A stretch of DNA of 64,000 nucleotides from Pachyseris speciosa (Eukaryota; Cnidaria; Anthozoa; Scleractinia; Pachyseridae): NCBI GenBank assembly GCA_016490735.1, contig JAEMWC010000010.1, forward strand, positions 2,235,001 through 2,299,000, given 5' to 3'. How positions within the stretch are numbered: position 1 is the first letter of the stretch; each line of letters starts with the position of its first letter. The notes under the pieces are model-generated. The model saw nothing but the letters and a program-made list of their open reading frames with translations. It searched no databases and was not told the origin of the DNA. Shown here piece by piece: positions 55,871-64,000 of the stretch. The translations under genes were made by a program, and so were the position numbers.

Positions 55871-56031
55871 TGTTTTATCTCATGAATATTCATATTGTAC
55901 GCGCATGCTCAGTTCAAGTTGCTTTTTTGCCATGTGCTTTTCGGGTTTCGCCATGTTTGATTAAACCGTTGCGTTTAATAGTATCTGTTCTATGCGTTTT
56001 ACCTTGCTACAAGAAACCCCACCACACTACA
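55871..56031 (+). repeat. 3' LTR
   Basis: 161 bp from TGTTTTATCTCATGAATATT to CACCACACTACA, directly after the purine tract. It matches the two pieces of the 5' LTR with only about five substitutions, and is followed by the ACCAC target duplication and resumed satellite sequence. Confidence 0.93.
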
Positions 56032-56036
56032 ACCAC

Positions 56037-56746
56037 GGTACATTTTTGTCTCAAAAACAACTCAAAAATCTTTGAATTTGAATCCAAATTTGACAACCTT
56101 TTCAAGGTTTTTCTGGTTTGGTCTGTGTCTGGTTAGAACGGATGAAGAAGTGACATTTAGCAATGATTTAGAGTGGGTACAGGGCCATGAAGACCATTTA
56201 TGAGGATTTTGAGTTTTTGGCCATTTTCTGAAGAGGTAAGCCTATGGTTTGTGGTCAAAAAATTTTAAACTTTTCACTGCGCTTGTTTATGGCTAAAATG
56301 CATCAGTAAATTATATATAGCGATGATTTTGAATGGACCGGCAGCGGAAAACGCCAAATTGGTGTTTTTTTAAATAACCACCAAAATCTGTGATTTCTAC
56401 CACGGTACAGTTTTGTCCCAAAAACTACTGAAAAATCTTTGGATTTTGGTCGAAATTTGACAAAGTTTTCAAGTTTTTTCTGTTTTGGTCAGTGTCTAGT
56501 TAGAAAGGATGACGAAATGACCTTATAGCAACGACTTAGAGTATGTAGAAGGACAAGAAGACCATTTATGAGGATTTTCGTGTTTTTGGCCATTTTCTTA
56601 AGGGGTAAGCCTATGAATTGGGGTCAAAACGTGAAAAATTTGAAAACTTTTTCTGCGCTTATTCAGGGCTAAAATGGATCAAGAAATTATATATAGCGAT
56701 GATTTTGAGTGGATACGAAGCCAAAAACGCAAAATTGGTGTCCTTT
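56037..56746. repeat. Satellite units between LTR and TTAA elements
   Basis: Roughly two diverged units containing CACCAAAATCTGTGATTT, GTCCCAAAAACTACTG and GGTCAGTGTCTAGTTAGAA. They end at a TTAA that the following element uses as its target. Parts are near-duplicates of 58.4-58.8 kb (GGACCGGCAGCGGAAAACGCC versus GGACCGAAGGCGAAAAACGCC). Confidence 0.85.
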
Positions 56747-56750
56747 TTAA

Positions 56751-57747
56751 CCCATTGACTACCGGCTGTTTTTACATTTTCGGAGCGATTTTCCACCTAT
56801 AAACGATGAATAGCAATTCGTGACTCTTTATTTGAACTACCAGGGAAAAGTGGTGCTGTCCTAAGCCACTGGAGGCTCAAGGTTTCTGAAAACGTCATTT
56901 TGACGTAGCTATTTTTTATCCGTGAAGCGACAACAATGGCCCAAGTTGGGTTTGCTTGCGATTTCTGCTAAATTTACAGCCATTTTTCATCTTTAGCGGC
57001 TGCCTGATGAGCATCATTAAGCGTGACGGTAGCTAAGAGTCCACTTTCTCAAAGAATCGAGCAAGGTGATGTACTTTGTTGTTGAATTTGGCTTGTTACT
57101 CGACGAACTGGGAATTTGGCCGGTCGAACACTTAGTACCTTTGGGACTCGACTATTGATGAATTTCTCGACCTACCGCCACATATTTTGGAATTTCTGTG
57201 TACTGAAGATGACCACAAACAGGAAATTTTGGCAGTAGGTCGGAGTAGCTATGTGAAAGAATTGGGAGAAGGAACGGGCGCTGTCAAAAATTCTCGTCAT
57301 TTCCCAGTATGCAATGTGGTCTAGATGTTGAAAATGGCGGAAAGGCACGAATGCATTGGAACAAAAGGCTGTATCTACGCTCGGGAGAAGAATATGAAAA
57401 AAAAAGTCATTTCTAAGCTAGAAAAAGGACTGAATTTCGTTATAATGGTTGAGGTTTGGTTTTTGGCGATGATTTCCTTAAAAAACATGAAGGCAAAAAG
57501 GGGCATTTTTGTCGTTTCTCTTTGACGTTAAAAACGACCAGTTTCGTTCTTGTCCAAACTCAAAAGGCCATATTTGGTAAAAATCGCTACGTTTCTTGCA
57601 TTTATTGGATATCCAAATTCAAAGGGCATTCCATTTCGTGCTCACAACTAACAGTTAAGGCAATATTCGTGCGATTGAGAAAGTTGCAATGTTTTGAAGC
57701 ATGGGAGTTTTTTACGGCCGGTTTTGGCCGGCACGGGTGCCAATGGG
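56751..57747. mobile_element. piggyBac-like TTAA element, copy 2 (997 bp)
   Basis: Perfect TTAA duplication (56747-56750 and 57748-57751) in a satellite unit. Termini are CCCATTGACTACCGGC and GCACGGGTGCCAATGGG, so the ends are short inverted repeats with CCC/GGG tips. Precise excision would restore a normal unit. A 66-codon open frame inside has no recognisable similarity to a transposase, so it is non-autonomous. Confidence 0.85.
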
Positions 57748-57751
57748 TTAA

Positions 57752-59095
57752 ATAGCCACCAAAATCTGTGATTTGAACCACGGTACATTTTTGACCCAAA
57801 AACTACTTAGAAATCTCGGGATTTGGGGTCCAAATTTGACAACCTTTTCAAGTTTTTTCTGGTTTGGTCTGTGTCTGGTTAGAACGTATTAAGAAATGAA
57901 ATTTAGCAATGATTTAGAGTATGTACAAGGCCAAGAAGACCATTTATGAGGATTTCGAGTTTTTGGCCATTTTCCTAAGGGGTAAGCCTATGGTTAGGGG
58001 TCAAAAACTGAAAAATTTTTCTGCGCTCTTTTATGGCTGAAATGGATCAAAAAATTATATATAGCGATGATTTTTAGTGGATCCGAGGCCAAAAACGCCA
58101 AATTGGTGTGCTTTTTAAATAACCACAAAAATGTGTGATTTATCCACGGAACATTATTGTCCCAAAAACTACTCTTAAATCATTGGATTTGAATCCAAAT
58201 TTGACAACCTATTCAAGTTTTTTCTGTTTGTGGTCTGTGTCCTGTTTAGAAGTGATGAAGAAATGACATTTAGGAATGATTTAGAGTGGGTACAAGGCCA
58301 GGAAGACCATTTATGAGGATTTCGAGGTTTTGGCCTTTTTCTTAAGGGGTAAGCCTATGGTTTGGGGTCAAAAATTGAAAAAGTTGAAAATTTTTTCTGC
58401 GCTTGTTTATGGCTAAAATGCACCAAGAAATTATATATAGCGATGATTTTGAGTGGACCGAAGGCGAAAAACGCCAAATTGGTGTTTTTTTGTTTAAATA
58501 ACCACCAAAATCTGTGATTTCTAGCATGGTACATTTTTGTCCCCAAAACTACTAAAAAATGTTTGGATTTTGGTTGAAATTTGACTTAGAGTATGTAGAA
58601 GGACAAGAAGACCATTTATGAGGATTTTCGTGTTTTTGTCCATTTTCTTAAGGGGTAAGCCAATTGGGGTCAAAAAGTGAAAATTTTGAAAACTTTTTAT
58701 GCTCTTATTTATGGCTAAAATGGATCAAGAAATTATATATAGCGATGATTTTAGTGGATACGAGGCCAAAACGCAAAATTGGTGTCCTTTTTAAATAGCC
58801 ACCAAAATCTGTGATTTGAACCACGGTACATTTTTGACCCAAAAACTACTTAAAGATCTCGGGATTTGGGGCCAAATTTGACAACCTTTTCAAGTTTTTC
58901 TGTTTTGGTGTGTGTCTGGTTAGAACGGGTGAAGAAATGACATTTAATAATGATTTAGAGTGGGTACAAGGCCAAGAAGACAATGTATGAGGATTTCTAG
59001 TTTTTTGTCATTTTCTTAAGGGGTAAGCCTTTGGTTTGGGGTCGAAAGTTAAAAAAATTTGAAAATTTTTTCAGCGCTTGTTGATGGCTAAAATG
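57752..59095. repeat. Satellite array, right end
   Basis: About three and a half older-type units. The array stops within a unit at GATGGCTAAAATGC (about 59095); what follows is non-satellite. This is the right border of the array in the window. Confidence 0.85.
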
Positions 59096-59348
59096 CGGTT
59101 ACTAAATGTTAATTACCTAGCTCAATGACAGGGAAAATATAAGATATGGAAAACAAAAAAATTCCCAACTTGAAGAAATCTGGCAAATAATCAACTGAAT
59201 TCATAGTATAGGATACTAAGTTTATCTCCCTGGTGTAACAGTTACTAAAGTTCCATATCCGTGATGAAAACTCGGACACAAAATTCGTAGGGTGCAAAAT
59301 GCAGGTTGCGGGTTGCAGGGTACAGGATGCAGGTCAGAATTTCACTTA

Positions 59349-59802
59349 AAGTGCCTATGAAGCGAAATTTGTTTCTCGCTAATTTTAAAGTGTAATCCAT
59401 AAAACTCAACATTCCAAAATTTGAGGTGCTCTTGATTAAAATCGGCGATTATACAAGCGTTTGAAATTGGGCTATTTTGCCCTCAAAATGGCATTTAAAT
59501 CGCGCGGCCAAAAAGACTTGTGACAATAGCTGTGACGTAATTTTGGGGACAAGTATTCCAACTATTTCACTATAATTCAAAAGCGCAAACACATTTTTGT
59601 ACCCAAAATGACGTCACATCATAGAATTTCGCGAATAAACACGACCCAGACCCCTGACCATTTTTAAAGGCAAAATAGCCCAACTTCAAACGCTCGTAAA
59701 ATCAACAATTTTAATCACAAGCACGTCAAATTTTGAGATTCTTGCGTTTTTAGGGGTAAACTTTAAAATTAGCAAGAAACAAATTTCGCTTCATAGGCAC
59801 TT
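59349..59802. mobile_element. Harbinger-like MITE with 3-bp target
   Basis: Long inverted arms begin AAGTGCCTATGAAGCGAAAT and extend about 120 bp or more (GCTAATTTTAAAGT, TTTGAAATTGGGCTATTTTGCC and complements). TTA flanks both sides (59346-59348 and 59803-59805), fitting the three-base targets of PIF/Harbinger elements. No coding capacity. Central arms hold CGTAATTTTGGGGACAAG and its partner GTACCCAAAATGACGTCAC. Confidence 0.75.
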
Positions 59803-60104
59803 TTAGAGTGGTAGGAATTCAACAGTTTCTTTAGTTTTGTCAAGTTGTTTCACATTTACAAGACACGACAACGCAAAATAAAAATAAATAGATAAACAAA
59901 TAAATAAAAGAAACGGATGTTGAAATGTCCAGAAGTGCGTTGATAGTAGTTGAAAAGAAAAACAGCTTGGTGGTTGGTATTAGTTCTAGTAGAAAAAGAA
60001 AGCCATGAAATACCAGCTCACTTACTGTTCGATGAAGTCCATGTTCGTGCGTGGGATAATCGACGCCGCGATCGGAGCTTGTGGAGTGTTGAACATTCAC
60101 TACC

Positions 60105-60191
60105 TCCGATACAATAAATAAATAAATAAATAAATAAATAAATAGATAAATAAATAAAATATAATAAATAAATAAATAAATAAATAAATAA
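60105..60191. repeat. AATA microsatellite
   Basis: Near-perfect (AATA)n with one interruption at ATAGATAAATAAATAAAATATAATA. A second, less perfect tract lies at about 59875-59910. Both are within the 59286-60581 element. Confidence 0.9.
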
Positions 60192-60590
60192 ACTACCTCT
60201 ATTACACTTCCGGAAATTCCAACATCAGGAGTTTGTCACTGTCGTATCGTGAGTGTCAAACGACGAAACAAAAAGAAGAAATGCTGTCGAATTAATACCG
60301 GCTGTCTCGATGTCTTTACATTACTGCGCATGCGTAAAGTACTGATCAGGCCGTGGGTTGATGTCCGTATGTGCCTTTAAATTTTACTTCCATCTTTTCC
60401 CGTGCCAAGTTATTAATAGCAAGACTGTAAGGTGACGAGGGGATTCGCGGTCCATTACCCTACGATCGCGAACGTTTACTATGCGCGTGGAAAGATGGCT
60501 GACATTCTGAACGTGAATAAGGACGCTTTCTACGACGCCTAGGTGAAATTCTGACCTGCAACCTGTATTTTACACCCTCCGCACAAAATT

Positions 60591-61527
60591 GCAGTATTTT
60601 TCTTCTCCGAAGATCGAACGAATCCACTAATGTGTTAAAAAATGTGCAAGAAGTTTATACTTCGAGATAATTTAATAACGCATGAATTAGCAATAAACCG
60701 AACACACAATGTATTGAATAAATTTAGAATACATTTGGAATCCAAAACTCTTCTCATGAATATTCCGTGCATTGTCGAAATCATTCGTGCACCTCTTTAA
60801 ATAAATACATACGTAATGAGATGAAGTGTCCTGTACGACCTAAAGCACGCTAATATAGATTATCGTCATCATCATTCCTTCCGCACCAAGAAGCGTAAAG
60901 AGCCCCCTAAATGTTTTCGCTGACCAGAAGAGACTCTTGGTGTCAGGAGGTCAGCCTATCGTGAAAAGTTATGCATGCAATTATCTAATCAAATCTTGGA
61001 CAGAGGAAGTCAACACAAGCAGAGTGATCCTGCAACTACAATCAGATCTAAGATCGCAGCGACTGTTTTCGTTACCGAACATTAACACACATATAGATAT
61101 AGCTAGAAATCTCTTTATTATGCACTATGCGGCAAGAACCAAGTGGAACTAGATTTCAATACATTTCAGTAACTTTTAACTTTTACGTTCTCATTTTTTA
61201 TACTGCATTGATCCTATAAAATGTTGTAAGTTTTGAAACTCATGTAATTCAGTCAAACGTTACATACTAGATCAGTGTTGTTTTTAATAAAAAAAAAATA
61301 GTCGTATGCTGGTTGGCTAATTTAATTTTTAACTGTACCTATCAGCTTAAGTTCGTTATTAAAACAAACAAAAAAATCAAATATTTTGTAACTATAAAGG
61401 ACATGACAACAAAAGATGTTAAGAAACTCAAGATTTTCAAACTCTGCGGGAAAATATGGTAATGCAACATGAGTAGGTTGTTCCTTGAGCTCTGCAGATT
61501 CTTATTTTTATTTTTATTTTTTTTGTT
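60591..61527. other. No supported gene
   Basis: AT-rich sequence without recognised exon, RNA gene or transposon end. A 71-codon open frame (60937-61152) has no domain and no exon signals. The right side is presumably the 3' flank or 3' UTR of the minus-strand gene that ends at 61528. Confidence 0.4.
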
Positions 61528-62904
61528 AGTCTTCCATGAAGTTCTTAAATGCGACAGCAAAGGTGAGTATTCCAGTCAATAACACATGTTGCCCCTCTTC
61601 ATTACTTCCGCTGCCTAAAAATAAAAGTGAACTCAGTATAACCAAGACGTGGTGGCAGTACAAGTTCAGAGCCTCGTTTCCTAGAATCACCAAGTCCCGC
61701 TAGCTAATATTAAGGTTAACTCTAGCCTTGAAAATTGTCTTTTTAGGCACGATATTAAGCACATGTTCAATTTCAATCAGTGTTAATTCGATCCCTAGAT
61801 CAGGAAAAAAATGTTATAAACATAGAGTACATCAGCGCAATAACAACCTTCGTCAACGACAAAGAATACCCTGACAAAACTTAAATGTAACATTTTTAGG
61901 GCACGTACATCCTTTTCATGAAGACTAAAGTTGCCTGTGCATAATTAATACTGAGCAGAAAGCGGTAGTGCGTGGAAACAAATAAAAAACAAATAAGAAC
62001 AATGACGACGACGACGATGATGATGAAGATCATGATGATAGTGATCATGATGGGGAGGCGGAGGAGGAGGAGGAGGAGGAGGAGGAGGAGGAGGAGGAGG
62101 AGGAGGAGGAGGAGGAGGAGGAGAAGGCTGACGATGACGGCTTCGCGAGAAAGCCTTACATTTTTGTGCAAGTTTAAAAAAAAAAAATTAATGGTCACCA
62201 TCTTTCTATGGAATGGACTTACCCCGGGGGTCACAGTTGTCGCTAGTACAACACTTGATATTACACTCTACCATTGTCAATTTAGAAGCTCGCTTGATAA
62301 AGCCACTGACAGCTGCACATGCTGCCGTTTTATCTGCAAAGAATAAACGAATGAACACGAGACAAAAATGTTAAGAATTTAATAAACGCACTGAGGAAGT
62401 AAGGAAGGAACCAAGGAAGGAAGGCATAAACGAACGAAAGAACGAATGCATGCATGCATGTGTCCCTCAATGGAACGAGGAAAAGTGGTTTCTTCTGTGA
62501 AGATCATTGTAAGCAGACTTCTTAAGCAGTTATGCAGCGATATCACAAGATTGGAAATGGTCCATCTCTTTTGAGGAGGAACCCTCTGAAGGGATTTTGT
62601 AAGGATGGTTGAGAGGTGTGAGCATGATGCGGATGATTCAGATAGACAAATAGTCTTGCCAAGGAAAGAAAGTCCTGTTCTTTTGAGCAGTTTTGTAAAC
62701 ATTACTTACCGGCACAGTTTATGCACCCTCGAATAAAGACATCACCAAAACGTCCTTTTCTGTCCTTATACTTTCCCACCGCGATACCGCAATGAGTAGT
62801 ACCCAGTGAATATATATCTGTCGCACAAAGTTGGTTTCGCTGATTCTTCGCACAACTGGCTTCATCCCTCCCTAAACACGCCCTGCACTGTTTTGGACCT
62901 GTGG
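61528..62904 (-). CDS. Ly6/uPAR-type three-finger protein with GPI-anchor-like tail (three exons seen, 5' end missing)
   Basis: Minus-strand exons are 62904-62710 (acceptor CTCCTGCAG, donor GTAAGT), 62333-62223 (acceptor TCTTTGCAG, donor GTAAGT) and 61616-61528 (acceptor TTTTTAG, stop TAA). All junction phases agree. The joined protein has ten or more cysteines: CRACLG, SCAKNQ, LCATD, HCGIAV, GCINCAD, ACAAV and the hallmark end MVECNIKCCTSDNCDP (CC-x-x-D-x-C-D/N of the LU domain). The last exon encodes a hydrophobic C-terminus (VLLTGILTFAVAF) as in GPI-anchored members. A signal-peptide exon is expected upstream but I could not identify it. The (GAG)n repeat lies in the second intron. Confidence 0.78.
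62060..62125. repeat. GAG/GGA trinucleotide microsatellite
   Basis: About 22 near-perfect GAG units in the intron between the second and third exons seen of the three-finger gene, next to a GAT-rich tract (62000-62050). On one strand it translates as poly-Arg, on the other as poly-Leu; neither is a protein. Confidence 0.95.
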
Positions 62905-64000
62905 CTGCAGGAGAGAAAGCAGGTTTTAAAGACTGAATACTTCAGAAGCAAAGGCACAGGTTTCTTTCACATTCCACGTTGCGTTTTTCAATTCAAATAA
63001 ACGGCATATAGGAACTAGATCAATAATTTTAAGACCGGGCATGGACTACCGTTGTTGAACAGAATGAAACACGAAACAACTGCACGGTTCTTTGTTTGCT
63101 TGTTAACCGGTCGTTGCTATGACGTTAAGCCACTTCTAAAAATACCTAGTTTGCTTATCCGTCACTGTCCCCGAAACCCCATTTCTCGCTCGAGCAAGTA
63201 ACACAACAGTCGTTTCAGGTGTTGTACCGCTCCCTCGACTCTGCCGAAGTAGAGGTTTCATGGCCTATCAGTTATTTCTGAGAAATATCTTCTACTTCAG
63301 TTCGTGGAAGCACAAGTTTCAGTCTAGTTTAATGCATGGGCATTTGGTCGGCCTTCGGACTATTTTAACCTGGATCGCTTTGAGAAAAATGCTATTAAAT
63401 TATCTCGCATCGCCTTAATTGTGTATCGTTGTGTGTAAAAGCTTTGAAAGTGTCCCGCGTCGCCAATACAATTGGCCCACCAAAGACGTCATTTAGTACT
63501 AAAAGTATTATGATTATTGATTGGTTGATTTTCTTCTTTGTCTCGTATCTGTACATGTGGTAGCCTAAAATAATTTTGCATATGGTTTAATTAGCAAATG
63601 GTTTTGACAACTTAGAGAGCTTGCGTTACTTAGTCGTTCAGAAATCCTTTTCTCCTAGGATTGTAAATAAGCCAGTCGATACATACTAAGATCATGCACA
63701 TTTTAATTATTTTATTTTTCGCTCAACGCGCTATTAAATTTACAACAGCTTCACGCATGTTTAACATAGAGCCCTAAAGTGTGACGTTAAAAATAAGATT
63801 TAGATTTTCAAGCTGAAGAGCAAGATGAAAAATGCTAACTCGCCAAAAATCAGCATGTAAAGGCAAATTGGCTCCGAGATCAGCACCATCATGCTTTTGC
63901 TCCTTACAAATAATTCTGAATTTTACTTAGTTCATAACGTTATGAACCAAGTAAAATTTACAAGGACTATGTATGGAGTCAGCAGAGCATAAGGATGCTA
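62905..64000. other. Upstream region of the three-finger gene, no exon identified
   Basis: The missing first exon(s) of the minus-strand three-finger gene should lie here or beyond the window. I found no convincing ATG plus signal-peptide frame with a 5' splice site. No repeat or RNA gene is recognised, apart from a short inverted repeat around TTACTTAGTTCATAACGTTATGAACCAAGTAA (63925-63956). Confidence 0.4.

Larger units (their letters stand above)
50430..56031 (+). mobile_element. Ty3/gypsy-type LTR retrotransposon (inactive)
   Basis: LTRs of 161 bp begin TG and end CA. The 5-bp target duplication ACCAC is at 50425-50429 and 56032-56036 in a satellite unit. The 5' LTR is split by a foldback element. 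A primer-binding-like TGGCGACGAGGAT follows the 5' LTR (51669), and the purine tract AAGGGGGCAA precedes the 3' LTR. Gag, protease, reverse transcriptase, RNase H and integrase occur in the Ty3 order, without a chromodomain, most like the Mag/K02A2.6-type group. About five differences between the LTRs suggest roughly 97% identity, so insertion is fairly recent. Confidence 0.93.
59286..60581. mobile_element. 9-bp-TSD (MULE-like) element with minisatellite TIR
   Basis: Perfect target duplication CACAAAATT (59277-59285 and 60582-60590). TIRs are CG(T/G)AGGGTG(C/T)AAAAT(G/A)CAGGTTGC, continuing to GGTCAGAATTTCAC on both ends. The left TIR is expanded by repeats of a GG(G)TTGCAGGGTACAGGATGCA type. 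The interior has no transposase. It carries a nested MITE (59349-59802) and AATA microsatellites. Confidence 0.8.

Noticed and set aside
57325..57525. 66-codon lysine-rich open frame in the TTAA element
   Set aside because: No similarity to a piggyBac transposase motif and no context for expression.
61896..62346. Open frames rich in poly-Arg (plus) and poly-Leu (minus)
   Set aside because: Produced by the intronic GAG microsatellite; the real coding signal here is the spliced three-finger gene.

Overview
The window looks like repeat-rich animal nuclear DNA, most likely from an anthozoan cnidarian (stony coral or sea anemone). The basis is intron-containing host genes at both edges, AT-rich noncoding DNA, and Polinton, Penelope, Ty3-type, tRNA-SINE and MITE families whose encoded proteins resemble those I associate with cnidarian genomes. 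The taxon is an inference from recall, since no database search was possible.

Layout. (1) 64-974: the last two exons of a host gene resembling the cilium-associated protein CATIP. (2) 1.7-7.5 kb: small transposons, several with readable target-site duplications (TSDs): a MULE-like MITE, a foldback, a TTAA-flanked piggyBac-like element holding a Penelope-like insertion with a degenerate hammerhead ribozyme, a second Penelope fragment and an inverted repeat. (3) A satellite of about 374-376 bp per unit once ran from about 2.6 kb to about 59.1 kb and has been split by insertions. It remains at 2.6-3.3, 4.4-4.5, 7.6-14.7, 34.4-46.1, 49.4-50.4, 56.0-56.7 and 57.8-59.1 kb. (4) 14660-34402: an essentially full-length 19.7-kb Polinton/Maverick (polintovirus) inside a satellite unit, with a 6-bp TSD. 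(5) 46082-49434: a 3.35-kb MULE-like element holding its own 102-bp deletion derivative. (6) 50430-56031: a Ty3/gypsy-type LTR retrotransposon whose 5' LTR carries a 1.07-kb foldback with a captured exon. (7) 56751-57747: a second TTAA element. (8) 59286-60581: another 9-bp-TSD element with a nested MITE. (9) 61528-62904, minus strand: three exons of a host Ly6/uPAR-type three-finger protein. No gene is seen after that.

The Polinton is the main system. It carries a protein-primed family B DNA polymerase with an embedded endonuclease-VII-like zinc module, a DDE integrase with chromodomain, an adenain-like protease, an FtsK/HerA-type packaging ATPase, a double-jelly-roll major capsid protein and a penton-like minor capsid protein. 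Accessory genes are a core/membrane-type virion protein with many GG sites, a basic AT-hook protein, a coiled-coil virion-type protein, a parvovirus-type phospholipase A2, a DUF5679-like zinc ribbon, VRR-NUC and HNH nucleases, a two-transmembrane protein, a poxvirus-VLTF3-like transcription factor and two collagen-stalked fibre genes. The fibre genes share the same first 17 codons but have different C-terminal domains. Together this suggests a virion-forming element with its own entry lipase, late transcription factor and exchangeable receptor-binding fibres.

Many of its genes are broken, mostly by frame changes inside homopolymer runs and by a few stop codons. This is either decay or uncorrected long-read error, and the sequence alone cannot decide which.
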